Shown in pieces: positions 38,366 through 47,978 of a stretch of DNA of 64,000 nucleotides. The DNA comes from Aquisphaera insulae (GTDB lineage Bacteria > Planctomycetota > Planctomycetia > Isosphaerales > Isosphaeraceae), in contig NZ_JAALJH010000022.1 of assembly GCF_011064615.1 (NCBI RefSeq), positions 45,116-109,115 of the forward strand, written 5' to 3'. The stretch's first letter is position 1, and each line of letters begins with the position of its first letter. The translations under genes and the position numbers were made by a program. A model generated the notes under the pieces. It was given only the letters and a program-made list of their open reading frames with translations, had not been told where the DNA came from and did no database searches.

Positions 38366-38392
38366 GTCAGTGGCGAGGGCGGGGATCTGGGG

Positions 38393-39781
38393 TCAGGCGC
38401 CCAGCTTGATCAGCAGGAGGATGGCGGTCGTGAAGTAGATGACCAGGCCGGTCGCGTCGACCAGGGTGCTGATGAACGGCGCGGAGATCACCGCGGGGTC
38501 GATGCCGAGGCGACGGGCCAGCAAGGGGACGATGGCCCCGATCGTGTTGGACCAGGTGCAGATGCCCAGGAGCGTGAGGCCGACGACGAGGGAGATCCCC
38601 CACGGCTGGCCCCATCGATATCGGGCATAGCCCACGCCGACCGTCCCCAGCATGAATCCCAGGAAGACACCCGTGAGCCACTCGCGGGCGATCACCCGCC
38701 AGGCCCCGTGACCCTTGATTTCGCCCAGGGCCATGCCGCGGATCACCGTCCCGACGGTCTGGCTTCCGGCGTTGCCGCCGGTCCCGAGCATCAACGGCAG
38801 GAAGAAATCCAGCGCGGTGAATCGGATCTTGACCCACTCGAAGTGCCTGACCAGGGGGATGGTGAGCTCCGCGGCCAGGAAGAGCATCAGCAGCCACTTG
38901 ATCCGGCGGCGGACGACGTCCGGGACGGTGCTCGACCAGTAGGGGGCGGTGTCGGCCTCCGGGTCCGGGGAGACGCCGCCGAATTTGAGGATGTCCTCGG
39001 TCTGCTCCTGGCGGAGGATGTCCATCGCGTCGTCGTGGGTGACGATGCCCACCAGCCGATGGCTCGCGTCCACGACCGGGAGCGCGATCAGGTCATACTT
39101 GTCGATCTGGCGGGCGACCGATTCCTGGTCCTCGTCCACCCGGCCGTAGATGATGTCCCGCTGCATGATGTCCTCGATCATCGCCGGGCGGCGGGAGAGG
39201 ATCAGCGTCCGCAGGGAGACGAATCCGATGAGGCGACGATTGTGATCGACGACGTACGAGTAGTAGATCGTTTCCTTGTCCGGCGCCTCCTGCCGGAGCC
39301 GTTCGAGGGCGTCGCGGACCGTGATGTGGGCGGGCAGGGTGACGTAGTCCGTGGTCATCACGGCGCCGGCTGTCCCGGGCTCGTAGCTGTTCAGGCGGCG
39401 AATGTCCTCGCGCTCCGCCTGGGCCAGGTGGGGGAGGACGCCGTCCACGAAGTCCTCGTCGAGCCGCTTGACCAGGTCCGCCCGCTCGTCGTGGGACATG
39501 ATGTGGAGCAGGTCGGCCGCATCCCGCAGGGGCATGGACTCGACGATCCGGTGCTGGCTTTCGGTGTCCAGGTAGCTGAGGACTTCGGCCTGATCGCGGG
39601 TCGGGAGGATGTGGAAGAGGGCGTCGCCGTCCACCGACTGGAGATCCTCGATCAGCTCGGCGGTGCGGCCCGGGTGCTGGTCCTCGATGAACTCGCGCAA
39701 CGCCTCGACCTCGCCGCCCCGGATCAGCAGGCGGAGGTCCGGGAGCAGGAGGGCGTTTCGCTGCGGCGGATTTCCAGCCAT
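38393..39781 (-). CDS. mgtE: Magnesium transporter MgtE
   Basis: This 462-residue Mg2+ channel has an N-terminal helical domain (ELIEDLQSVDGDALFHILPTRDQAEVLSYLD), two CBS domains (about 130-265, with MTTDYVTLPAHITVRDALERLRQ and IMQRDIIYGRVDEDQESVARQIDKYDLIALPVVDASHRLVGIVTHDDAMDIL) and a five-helix pore domain with the family signature LGTGGNAGSQTVGTVIRGMALGE. The cytosolic domains gate the channel on Mg2+ binding. Length is typical (about 450). It is 157 bases after serS. No M-box-like riboswitch was recognised upstream. Confidence 0.96.
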   Translation of the reverse strand: MAGNPPQRNALLLPDLRLLIRGGEVEALREFIEDQHPGRTAELIEDLQSVDGDALFHILPTRDQAEVLSYLDTESQHRIVESMPLRDAADLLHIMSHDERADLVKRLDEDFVDGVLPHLAQAEREDIRRLNSYEPGTAGAVMTTDYVTLPAHITVRDALERLRQEAPDKETIYYSYVVDHNRRLIGFVSLRTLILSRRPAMIEDIMQRDIIYGRVDEDQESVARQIDKYDLIALPVVDASHRLVGIVTHDDAMDILRQEQTEDILKFGGVSPDPEADTAPYWSSTVPDVVRRRIKWLLMLFLAAELTIPLVRHFEWVKIRFTALDFFLPLMLGTGGNAGSQTVGTVIRGMALGEIKGHGAWRVIAREWLTGVFLGFMLGTVGVGYARYRWGQPWGISLVVGLTLLGICTWSNTIGAIVPLLARRLGIDPAVISAPFISTLVDATGLVIYFTTAILLLIKLGA

Positions 39782-39938
39782 TCACCGCCCCTGATGTCGA
39801 GGTGTGAGGAGGGATCCCGGTGGTATTCCTGGAAGTAGGAGGACGACGACCGCGGGCGAGTGCGAGCGAACGGGCCGGCACGACCGTCCGGCCCTCGTCC
39901 TATGATACGCGTCTCGGGCGCAAGATGTTGAACCGAGA

Positions 39939-41225
39939 TCAGCCGAGAATGTCCTTGCCGATGTAGGGCCTGAGGACCTCGGGGACGTCGATCCGGCCGT
40001 CGGCACGCTGGTAGTTCTCGAGGACGACGATCAGGGCCCGCGAGAGGGCCAGGGCGGTCCCGTTCAGGGTGTGGACGAAACGCGTCCCCTTCTGTCCGGC
40101 CGGCCGGTAGCGGATATTCAGCCGCCGGGACTGGTAATCGGTGCAATCCGAGGTGCTGGTGACCTCGCCGTATTCCCCGTGCTCGCCGCGGCCGGGCATC
40201 CAGGCCTCGACGTCGAACTTGCGGTAGGCGGGCCCGCCCAGGTCGCCGGTGCATATGTCGAGGACCCGGTAGGGGATTCCGAGGGCCGTGAAGAGCTCCT
40301 CCTCGATCGCGAGCATCTCGTCGTGGATCGCGCCCGAGCCCTCGGGCGTGGTGAAGCCGAACATCTCCACCTTGGTGAACTGATGGACTCGATACAATCC
40401 TCGGCTGGCCCGGCCCGCCGCGCCGGCCTCGGTCCGGAAGCAGTGCGAGAGGCCGACCAGCTTGATCGGCAGCGCGGCCTCGTCCAGCAGCTCGTCGGCG
40501 AGCATCCCCCCCAGGGTGATCTCGGCGGTGCCGACCAGGCTGAGGTCCGTGTCCTCGACCGAGTAGACCTGGGTCTCGACCCCTCGGGGCGTGAAGCCGA
40601 TGCCTTCCAGGATGCTGTTCCGCGCCAGGTCGGGGGTGATGATCGGGACGAAGCCCTTGCCGACCAGGGTGCGGATGGCGAACTGCTGGAGGGCCAGGTC
40701 CAGGAGCACGGCGTCGTTCTTGAGGAAGTAGAAGCCCGTGCCGCTGACCTTGCCGCCGGTCTCGAAATCGATCAGGTCGAGCGCCTTGCCGAGCTCGACG
40801 TGGTCCTTGACCGGGAAGTCGAAGGTCCGCGGCGTGCCGACCTTGCGGATCTCCGCGCTGTCATCCTCGGTTCGGCCGACGGGCGCGTCCGGGTGGGTCA
40901 GGTTCGGCACCCGGCGGAGCCGCTGGCGGATCTCGTCGTCCAGGACCCGGAGTTGTTCCTCGCGGTCGCCTGCCTCGCCCTTGAGCCGCTTGCCCTCCTC
41001 GATCAGCTCCCCCCGGCGCTCGCGATCCTTCTCCTTGCCGGTCGCCTGGGCCACCTCGTTCTGGCGGCGGCGGATCTCCTCGACGGCCGACTGCAAGGAC
41101 CGCCTCTCGCCCTCGAGGGCCACGATCCGGTCGATATCGTCGAGGACGTCCTCCGGCACGTTCCGGTTCCGCGAGTTCGTCCGCACCTCGTCGGCGTGAG
41201 CGACGACGTATTTCAGGTCCAGCAT
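39939..41225 (-). CDS. serS: Seryl-tRNA synthetase
   Basis: This 428-residue class II aminoacyl-tRNA synthetase charges tRNA-Ser. The N-terminal long coiled-coil arm that binds the tRNA extra arm (DRIVALEGERRSLQSAVEEIRRRQNEVAQATGKEKDRERRGELIEEGKRLKGEAGDREEQLRVLDDEIRQRL) precedes the catalytic domain: motif 2 CFRTEAGAAGRASRGLYRVHQF and motif 3 HTLNGTALALSRALIVVLENYQ. Starts MLDLKYVVAHADEV at 41225. Housekeeping gene in a minus-strand run with mgtE downstream and a peptidase upstream. Confidence 0.98.
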   Translation of the reverse strand: MLDLKYVVAHADEVRTNSRNRNVPEDVLDDIDRIVALEGERRSLQSAVEEIRRRQNEVAQATGKEKDRERRGELIEEGKRLKGEAGDREEQLRVLDDEIRQRLRRVPNLTHPDAPVGRTEDDSAEIRKVGTPRTFDFPVKDHVELGKALDLIDFETGGKVSGTGFYFLKNDAVLLDLALQQFAIRTLVGKGFVPIITPDLARNSILEGIGFTPRGVETQVYSVEDTDLSLVGTAEITLGGMLADELLDEAALPIKLVGLSHCFRTEAGAAGRASRGLYRVHQFTKVEMFGFTTPEGSGAIHDEMLAIEEELFTALGIPYRVLDICTGDLGGPAYRKFDVEAWMPGRGEHGEYGEVTSTSDCTDYQSRRLNIRYRPAGQKGTRFVHTLNGTALALSRALIVVLENYQRADGRIDVPEVLRPYIGKDILG

Positions 41226-41444
41226 GGGTCGTTCTACCTTCGTCGGCGAGCCCCCCGCGATTCCGCGGCGGGGCCGATCCTGTTCTCGTCTCGTCCCGTC
41301 TTATCCCGCTCTGTGCCCGTGCCCCTGGCCGCGGACGGGGCTGGGAAAAGGGGACACCTTTTCCCTTTGCTAGTTCTCTCCGTTTGCTCGTATCAAGTCC
41401 GGTCTTCTTCGTCTTCTCTTCTCGGTGTCTCGGCGTCTCTGTGG

Positions 41445-42824
41445 TTAGTCCGTCTTTTCGACCGACAGCTCGTGCAGCAGGTGCGCGCCCGCCTTGATGC
41501 CACGGTGGAAATCGGCGAGGGAGAACTTCTCATTGGGCCCGTGGAGGTTGTCGTCGTTCTGCCCCCAGCCCAGGAGGAGGGTGTCGACTCCCAGCTCATT
41601 CTTGAGGAGCCCGACGACCGGGATGGAGCCCCCCTCGCGGATGAACACCGGCTTCTTGCCGAATCCGGATTCGACCGCCCGGACCGCCGCGCGGAATCCC
41701 GGCGTGTCCACGTTGACGAGCACGGCCGGGGCGCCCTGGAGCGAGGTCACCTCGACCGTGACGCCCGGCGGCGTGACCTTGGCGATATGGGCCCGCAGCA
41801 GCTCATCGACCGTCCCGGGGTCCTGGCCGGGGACCAGCCGGAAGCTCAGCTTCGCCCCCGCCTTGCAGGGGAGGACGGTCTTGGGCCCGGGGCCGGCGTA
41901 GCCGCCCCAGAAGCCGTGGACGTCGCAGGTCGGGCGTGCCCACTTCCGCTCGAGCGTGGTGTATCCCTCCTCGCCGAACAGGGCGGGGGCCGCCAGGTCG
42001 GACTGGAAGTCTTCCTCGGAGAACGGCAGCCTGGCGAACTCAGCCCGCTCCCAGTCTTCCAGGGGCTTGACCGAATCGTAGAACCCCGCGACCTGGATCT
42101 TGCCGTCGGGCCCTTTCAGGCTCGCCAGTATCGTCGCGAGGGCGTTGAGGGGGTTCTGCACCGCCCCGCCGAAGGTCCCCGAGTGGAGGTCCCGATTGGC
42201 CCCCTGGACGCCCAGCTCGAAGTAGGCCAGTCCCTTGAGCCCGTAGGTGATCGCCGGCTGGCCGGGGGCGAACTGGCTCGTGTCGGAGATCACCGCGTAG
42301 TCGCAACGGAGCCGCTCGCGGTTCTCGGCGACGAACGTCTCGAGGTTGGCCCCGCCGATCTCCTCCTCGCCCTCGATCAGGAACTTGACGTTCACGGGCA
42401 GGCCCCCGGTGGCCTGAAGCCAGGCTTCGGCCGCCTTCAGATGCGTGAACATCTGCCCCTTGTCGTCGGTGGCGCCGCGGGCGTACAGGTTGCCGTTCCG
42501 CACGGTGGGCTCGAACGGCGGCGAGAGCCACGGCTCCAGCGGCTCGGCGGGCTGGACGTCGTAGTGCCCGTAGACCAGGACGGTCGGCTTCCCCTTCGCG
42601 CCCAGCCATTCGGCGTAGACGATCGGATGCCGTTTGGTCGGGATGATCTCGGCCTTCAGCCCCATCGCCGCGAGGTCGTCGCGGACGAATTCCGCGGCCA
42701 TCCGCGTGTCGGGGTCGTGGTCCGGCTGCGCGCTGACGCTCGGGATGCGGATCAGGTCCTTGAGCTGGTTCTCGAACCGAGCCCCATGGGACTCGAGATA
42801 CGCGTCGACCTTCGCCAGCGACAT
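41445..42824 (-). CDS. M20 family dipeptidase
   Basis: This 459-residue zinc peptidase is of the M20 family (CNDP/PepV-like). Motifs: LIRIPSVSAQPDHD, VLVYGHYDVQP with the first metal His and catalytic Asp, RGATDDKGQM, IEGEEEIGGANLETF with the general-base Glu, and ending ELGVDTLLLGWGQNDDNLHGPNEKFSLADFHRGIKAGAHLL with the last metal His. The middle lid domain (about 190-370) mediates dimers. It is cytosolic, with no signal peptide. The ATG at 42824 has AAAGGTGG 6 bases upstream; the frame extends to 42938 without similarity. Confidence 0.95.
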   Translation of the reverse strand: MSLAKVDAYLESHGARFENQLKDLIRIPSVSAQPDHDPDTRMAAEFVRDDLAAMGLKAEIIPTKRHPIVYAEWLGAKGKPTVLVYGHYDVQPAEPLEPWLSPPFEPTVRNGNLYARGATDDKGQMFTHLKAAEAWLQATGGLPVNVKFLIEGEEEIGGANLETFVAENRERLRCDYAVISDTSQFAPGQPAITYGLKGLAYFELGVQGANRDLHSGTFGGAVQNPLNALATILASLKGPDGKIQVAGFYDSVKPLEDWERAEFARLPFSEEDFQSDLAAPALFGEEGYTTLERKWARPTCDVHGFWGGYAGPGPKTVLPCKAGAKLSFRLVPGQDPGTVDELLRAHIAKVTPPGVTVEVTSLQGAPAVLVNVDTPGFRAAVRAVESGFGKKPVFIREGGSIPVVGLLKNELGVDTLLLGWGQNDDNLHGPNEKFSLADFHRGIKAGAHLLHELSVEKTD

Positions 42825-42959
42825 CCGACACCACCTTTCCGGGCGCAAAGCTCGAAAACGGGAGGAATTCCGATTCCATGCCTCCCGATCGATGGGGCCA
42901 GTATAGCACGACCCGGCCGTCCGATCGACCACCCCCACCGATCCCCGGGCCGAACCGGT

Positions 42960-43541
42960 CTACCCCGGGAATTCAGCCGGCCGCCGGGGCTCTCGCCACC
43001 CGTCCCGACGAATCCGATGGAGGACATGACGTCGGAGCGGGTGGCCCTCCGGCAGGTTCGGATGGTCGAAATCATCCTCCGCGGAGCGGCCCATCCCGAG
43101 CCGCTCCATCACGGCACGCGACCGTGCGTTTCGGAGGGTCGTGAAGGCGACGATCTCGTCGAGCCGGAGCGACTCGAAGCCGAAACGGAGCGATTCCGCC
43201 GCGGCCTCCGTGGCGTAGCCGCGGCCCCAGTAGTCGCGCGCCAGCCGCCAGCCGATCTCCACGCACGGCGTGAAGTGGGCCTGGAACCTGGGGCGGGCCA
43301 GCCCCACCATCCCCACCAGAGGCGCAACGCCGGGGGCCTCGACGGCCCAGAACCCGAAGCCCTCGGTCGCGAAGTGGAGGCGGATCCGATTGACGAACTG
43401 GACGGTCTCCTCGACGCTCAGGGGGCCGGCGAAGTACTCCATCACCGCCGGATCGGCGTTGATCGCCGCGAACGGCTCGAGGTCCTCGTCACGCCAGGGC
43501 CGGAGGATCAGGCGGTCGGTGTGGAGGATCGGGTCGGACAC
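42960..43541 (-). CDS. GNAT family N-acetyltransferase (RimJ/RimL-like)
   Basis: This 193-residue acetyltransferase of the RimJ/RimL branch begins TDRLILRPWRDEDLEPFAAINADPAVMEYF. The acetyl-CoA loop RDYWGRGYATEAAAESLRFGFESLRLDEIVAFTTLRNARSRAVMERLGM is complete. It probably acetylates an amino group on a protein N-terminus or small molecule; the substrate is unknown. It sits between the P450 and M20 genes in the same orientation. Confidence 0.93.
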   Translation of the reverse strand: MSDPILHTDRLILRPWRDEDLEPFAAINADPAVMEYFAGPLSVEETVQFVNRIRLHFATEGFGFWAVEAPGVAPLVGMVGLARPRFQAHFTPCVEIGWRLARDYWGRGYATEAAAESLRFGFESLRLDEIVAFTTLRNARSRAVMERLGMGRSAEDDFDHPNLPEGHPLRRHVLHRIRRDGWREPRRPAEFPG

Positions 43542-43607
43542 GATGGCAGCCCCGGTGATTCGTTGGGGTTCGGATGGAAGCGTGACCGAGTCAGCCGCGC
43601 TCGTCCC

Positions 43608-44981
43608 TCATCCGGGCCGGATGATGATCCGGCCGCCGTCGTCCGGACCCATGACCAGGCCGTACCGCCGGGGCGTGGACCGTGCTCCCGGGGGACGCTC
43701 GATGCGGACCTGCGCCAGCATCGTCGCGAGCACGACCTTCATCTCGTAGAGGGCGAACGGCATCCCGAGGCAGACTCGGTTGCCGCCTCCGAAGGGGAAC
43801 CATTCGTGGGGTCCAAACTTGCGCGTCAGGAAACGGTCCGGCAGGAACCGAGCCGGCTCGGGATAGAGGTCTTCGCGGTGATGGACGAGGTAAGAACAGG
43901 GACAAAGGACCACGCCCGGGGGGTACTCCCTCCCGCCCGCCGCAAACGGCCTGACCGTCTTCCGGACGACGAACGGCACGACGGGCCATCGCCTGAGACT
44001 CTCCCGGATCGTCGCGTCGAGGACATCGAAGTCGGGCAGCCGTTCGGCCTGCGGGAGGCCGTCGGACGTCGCCCCCCTGACCTCGGCGGTGACGCGATCC
44101 TGGATCTCCGGATGGGACGAGATGTCGACGAGCGCCCACGAGAGCCCCAGCGCCGTCGTGTCGTGGCCGGCGATCAGGATGGTGAACAGGGCGTCGCGGA
44201 CCTCGCGGTCTTCCAGGGCCGAGCCATCCTCGTAGCGAGCCGCGAGGAGGTCGTCGAGCACATTCTCGCCGGCCGCGGGCTTCTCCCCGCGGCGCCTCGC
44301 CGCGATGAAGGCGAACAGGTCCTCATCCAGGTCGCGGAGCTGGCGAAAGAGAGGAGCCCAGCGGGAGCCCGTAAGGCGATCGATCGGGATGACGGTCATC
44401 ATCACCAGGGCATATTTCTGACGCCCTTGCGAGAGCATGCGTTCGATCTTCCGTTGGAAGCCGTCGAGCTCTGGCCCGGCCTCGAGACCGAGCCCCGTCC
44501 GAAGGATCACGCGGGCTGTGATGCTCCTCATGACCGGCAGCGAGGGGACCGGCACGCCCCTTGGCCATTGGCGCAGGGCGTTGAGTGTCTCCAGCCGCAT
44601 GGCCTCAAAGAAGGCGCGCATGCGATCCCCCTTCAAGGGGGGGACGAGTACCCGCCGCTGGCGGGCATGCGGCGCCTCGTCCAGGACCAGCACCGAACTC
44701 TGCCCCACGGTGGCCCGGAAGAGGGCATTGGCCTCCCCGGAATGGAGCACCTCCGGGTCGCCGCGGAAGACCTCCCGGACGACCTCCGGGTCGGAGAGCA
44801 TCACGAACTTTCCATTCCCGGCGATGTCCAGCGTGAACGCGTCGCCGAACTCGCGATGGCCGTCGTCAAGGAGCCCGAGCGGGTCTCCCGCAAACCGGAC
44901 GAGCTGCCACCAGGCGGGCCGGCGCGGACTGGGCGGCAACCCGGCACTCGTCGACTCCTGGGGACCGCGCTCGCTCGACAT
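43608..44981 (-). CDS. Cytochrome P450
   Basis: This 457-residue haem monooxygenase shows the I-helix oxygen-activation motif AGHDTTA (about 264-270), ExxR in ESLRRW, and the haem-binding loop FPFGGGNRVCLG with the axial Cys near 408. It resembles the bacterial CYP110-like or terpene/fatty-acid P450 class in length and in its N-terminal PWWQLVRFAGDPLGLLDDGHREFGDAF. No anchor is present, so it is a soluble enzyme needing separate redox partners, none of which is nearby. The substrate cannot be told. Confidence 0.95.
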   Translation of the reverse strand: MSSERGPQESTSAGLPPSPRRPAWWQLVRFAGDPLGLLDDGHREFGDAFTLDIAGNGKFVMLSDPEVVREVFRGDPEVLHSGEANALFRATVGQSSVLVLDEAPHARQRRVLVPPLKGDRMRAFFEAMRLETLNALRQWPRGVPVPSLPVMRSITARVILRTGLGLEAGPELDGFQRKIERMLSQGRQKYALVMMTVIPIDRLTGSRWAPLFRQLRDLDEDLFAFIAARRRGEKPAAGENVLDDLLAARYEDGSALEDREVRDALFTILIAGHDTTALGLSWALVDISSHPEIQDRVTAEVRGATSDGLPQAERLPDFDVLDATIRESLRRWPVVPFVVRKTVRPFAAGGREYPPGVVLCPCSYLVHHREDLYPEPARFLPDRFLTRKFGPHEWFPFGGGNRVCLGMPFALYEMKVVLATMLAQVRIERPPGARSTPRRYGLVMGPDDGGRIIIRPG

Positions 44982-45077
44982 CCTCGGGACTCCTGGTCAC
45001 GTCGCGGTCCGGCCCCGAGTTGCGACGCCTACCGGCGGTTCCCCCGGGGGCCGACGAATCCCTTCTCAACCACGCGT

Positions 45078-46121
45078 TCAATCCCTGGCCAGATCCTCCG
45101 GCTTCACACCCCGCGTGTGTTTATCGAATCCGAAGGGCGTCGGATGGTACTCGCCCACGATCGTGACGTCGGTCCGCGCCGGGATGGCCTCCTCCAGTCC
45201 GACGGCCCAGAAGCAGGCGTTGACGACCAGCCGACGGGTCCCCTCGGTGGCAAGGTCCTGCGAGGCCCCCATCGTCGTCGTGAAGACGCGGCCGGACTTG
45301 CCGGATTCTCCGGCGTAGAACTTCACCCAGGCGACGGGCATCATCGGGTCGTTCTTCGGACCGGCAACGGGGGGATCCTCGGGCTTCATGCCCGTCAGCA
45401 CCTGGCCCAGGACGAGTGGCGTGCTGTCGCCCGGGAGCGGGAGCCGGACGCGGTAGACGTCGGTCGGCCCCCAGACGTCGCCGCTCTTGATGCCGCGGAG
45501 GATCGGGTGGTTCTCCGCCCCGGGCGCGATCACGCCGCGGGTGCTCTCGTGGCCGTGGTCGCCGTGGTGGGCGATCCAGGTCTCCCCCAGGATCTGGCGG
45601 CCGAAGCCCCCGTCCCACGCCTTGCTCTGCCAGGAGAACCGCCCATAGGTTCGGCCTTCCTTCGAATTGAACGCGTGCGTCGCCGTCCGCAGCCCGACGA
45701 TCGGCTTCCCCGCCGCGACGTAATCGGCGATGGCCTTCATCTGGTCGTCCGGCAGGTCGCGGAATCGCGCGAGGATCACCATCAGGTCGGCAGATCGGAG
45801 CGCATCGAGCCCTGGGATGTTGTCCGTCCGCGTGGGCGTGATCGTCCCGTCCTCTCCGATTGCGAACAGGACGGTGCAGTCGAATCCGTGCCGCCTGGCG
45901 AGGATCTTCGCGAGCTGCGGCAAGCCTTCCTCGGAACGGTATTCCTCGTCGCCGCTGACGAGCACGATCCGCTTGCCATGCCCGGGTCCATCTCCCCCCT
46001 TGAGCGTCAGCCAGGGATCGGAGGCCTGCGCCGGGCAGGCGAACAGGAGCGGGGCGGCCAGGGCAAGGGCTCGGACGAGTCGTCTCGGGAAGGGTCGTGG
46101 GTTGGGCGATCGCGTCGACAT
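45078..46121 (-). CDS. Secreted ThuA-like protein
   Basis: This 347-residue protein has a signal peptide (RRLVRALALAAPLLFACPAQAS) and a ThuA-like glutamine-amidotransferase-fold domain: KRIVLVSGDEEYRSEEGLPQLAKIL, LDALRSADLMVILARFRDLPDDQMKAIADYVAAGKPIVGLRTATHAF, then a long HHGDHGHESTRGVIAPGAENHPIL segment. ThuA proteins are abundant in planctomycetes and linked to sugar use, but the role is not established. It is divergent from the SDR gene (199 bases between starts). Confidence 0.85.
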   Translation of the reverse strand: MSTRSPNPRPFPRRLVRALALAAPLLFACPAQASDPWLTLKGGDGPGHGKRIVLVSGDEEYRSEEGLPQLAKILARRHGFDCTVLFAIGEDGTITPTRTDNIPGLDALRSADLMVILARFRDLPDDQMKAIADYVAAGKPIVGLRTATHAFNSKEGRTYGRFSWQSKAWDGGFGRQILGETWIAHHGDHGHESTRGVIAPGAENHPILRGIKSGDVWGPTDVYRVRLPLPGDSTPLVLGQVLTGMKPEDPPVAGPKNDPMMPVAWVKFYAGESGKSGRVFTTTMGASQDLATEGTRRLVVNACFWAVGLEEAIPARTDVTIVGEYHPTPFGFDKHTRGVKPEDLARD

Positions 46122-46320
46122 CGGCCTCGACTCCGTCGATCAGGGCAGGGCGGGTTCGCGTGGGAGGGACGTTCGATCACGATCTTAGCGGCCCCGATCG
46201 GGCGGCGAAAGGAGTCCGGCCGGTTCGTTGACGACGCCCCGGCCGGGGTGCATCATGAAGTCCGTTCCGATATCGCGGCGGCGATCCAGGGTCGAGGTCG
46301 AGGCGAATCGAGGGCCGATC

Positions 46321-47133
46321 ATGGCAGAGACGAACGGCAAGCCGGTCGCCCTGGTGACGGGCGGGGCGCAGGGGATCGGCGCGGGGATCGCGGGGGCACT
46401 CGGGGCGGCGGGATACGCGGTGGTCGTCGCGGACATCCTCCAGGAGGAGGCCGGCGAGACGGCCTGCAGGCTCGCCGGGCAGGGCGTCGAGGCGGCCGGC
46501 GTGCGGCTCGACGTCACCTCGGCGGAGGAGTGGTCGCGCGTCATTGCGGAGGTCGAGGCTCGCTGGGGCGGGCTCGACGTCCTGGTGAACAACGCCGGCA
46601 TCAGCCCGCGGGGCACCATCGAGAGCACCGACGAGGCGCTCTGGGACCAGACCCTGGCGATCAACCTCAAAGGGCCGTGGCTGGGCATCAAGGCCGCGCT
46701 GCCGCTGCTCCGCAAGCGGAAGGGGACGATCATCAACATCGGATCCACGCGGTCGACCCGCCCGATGCCGGGGCTCTTCCCGTACGTCATCAGCAAGGCC
46801 GGCCTGTATGGCCTGACCCGGCAGGTCGCCAACGAGTGCCTGCCCGAAGGGATCACCTGCAACATGGTCGCCCCGGGCTGGGTGGACACCCCCAACGAGC
46901 GGAAGATCCAGGCCCGCCACGGCCGGCCCGATTTCCCCGCGGGGATCCGCAACCTGACCACTCCGGAGGACGTCGGCGCGGCGGTGGTCTTCCTGGCCTC
47001 GAAGCACGGCCGCAAGGTCCACGGCGACATCCTCTACGTCGACTCAGGCCTGCACGTGGCCGACGACGCCGGCATGGTCCATCTCCCCGACCGGGTGAAG
47101 CCGCCGTTCGAGCAGCGGATCGACGAGTCGTGA
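46321..47133 (+). CDS. Short-chain dehydrogenase/reductase
   Basis: This 270-residue classical SDR has the cofactor motif TGGAQGIGAGIAG, structural NNAG in LDVLVNNAGISPRG, catalytic Ser in INIGSTRST, and YVISK as the YxxxK catalytic pair. It probably oxidises or reduces a sugar or alcohol using NAD(P). The ATG at 46321 (MAETNGKPVALVTGGAQG) has GAGGG 8 bases upstream. The ThuA, SDR, aldolase and oxidoreductase genes together look like sugar catabolism, but no operon joins all of them. Confidence 0.94.
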   Translation: MAETNGKPVALVTGGAQGIGAGIAGALGAAGYAVVVADILQEEAGETACRLAGQGVEAAGVRLDVTSAEEWSRVIAEVEARWGGLDVLVNNAGISPRGTIESTDEALWDQTLAINLKGPWLGIKAALPLLRKRKGTIINIGSTRSTRPMPGLFPYVISKAGLYGLTRQVANECLPEGITCNMVAPGWVDTPNERKIQARHGRPDFPAGIRNLTTPEDVGAAVVFLASKHGRKVHGDILYVDSGLHVADDAGMVHLPDRVKPPFEQRIDES

Positions 47134-47149
47134 ACGTCCCTCGGGGGCC

Positions 47150-47947
47150 TCAGTACTTGGCGAGACCTTCCCCCGCGGCCGAGGGGTTGGTCTTCTTGAC
47201 GGCGTCCGCGGCCCCGCCCAGCATGAACATCAGCTCGCTGCCCAGGGCGATGAACCGGAAGCCCTGCTCCGCCCGCCGGAGGGCGTCCTCGGGGGAGAAG
47301 GTGTGCAGGCCGCAGGGGACCTTCTGGCGGTTGGCGGCCGCGAGGATCCGGTCGAGCGTCGCCTCGAATTCCTCCTTGGTCGGGAAGGTGCCGTCGGGGG
47401 CGCGCATCGACCAGGTGAGATCGTTGGGGCCGACGAATATGGCGTCGATGCCGGGGACCGAGTAGATCTCGTCGGCGATCTCGACCGCCCGGATGTGCTC
47501 GGTCTGGATCACCACCAGGATCTCGTCGTCGGCGTGGCGATAATACTCGTCCGCGGTCGCGCCGTAGTTGATCGCGTGGAAGCCGCCGCCGACCGAGCGA
47601 TTCCCGCGCGGGGCGTACTTGGTGGCGGCGACGATCGCGCGGGCCTCGTCGGCGTCCATGACCATGGGGGCGACGATGCCCATGGCTCCGCTGTCGAGGA
47701 CCATCTTGATCCATTCGTGCTTACCGGCCGGGATCCTCGCCAGCGGGACGCAGCCGGCGTCGGCGATCGCGCCGAACATCGTGGCCGCGGTCTGGATGTC
47801 GGTCGGCGAGTGCTCGAGGTCCACCGTGAGCCACGGGAATCCGGTCCTTGCCATGAACCGCGCCGCGCCGACGTTTCCGAGGGAGAGCCAGGTGCCGATC
47901 TGCGGCTTGCCGGCCTTGAGCGCCCGAATGACGGGGTTGGTCTTCAT
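47150..47947 (-). CDS. HpcH/HpaI-family aldolase
   Basis: This 265-residue class II-like pyruvate aldolase has [99 protein letters not shown]. The metal-binding Glu and Asp are in the latter motifs (TE at about 151, GPND). It cleaves or condenses a 2-keto-3-deoxy sugar acid or similar substrate. The ATG at 47947 has GGAG 6 bases upstream. It is 31 bases downstream of the secreted oxidoreductase and probably co-transcribed with it. Confidence 0.94.
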   Translation of the reverse strand: MKTNPVIRALKAGKPQIGTWLSLGNVGAARFMARTGFPWLTVDLEHSPTDIQTAATMFGAIADAGCVPLARIPAGKHEWIKMVLDSGAMGIVAPMVMDADEARAIVAATKYAPRGNRSVGGGFHAINYGATADEYYRHADDEILVVIQTEHIRAVEIADEIYSVPGIDAIFVGPNDLTWSMRAPDGTFPTKEEFEATLDRILAAANRQKVPCGLHTFSPEDALRRAEQGFRFIALGSELMFMLGGAADAVKKTNPSAAGEGLAKY

Positions 47948-47978
47948 GATGGCTCCATGGGGGGGATCCCGTTGGGGA

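Noticed and set aside
44624..44650. A stretch 'cccccttcaaggggg' like the repeat hairpin
   Set aside because: It lies in the P450 coding sequence as the ordinary VPPLKGDRM motif and has neither the second hairpin nor flanks of the 105-bp element.
40071..47465. A 2464-codon plus-strand open frame opposite serS, M20, GNAT, P450 and ThuA genes
   Set aside because: It is antisense to five clearly recognised genes, has no sensible domain composition and arises from the high GC content at codon positions. Only the SDR start at 46321 in a different frame is real.
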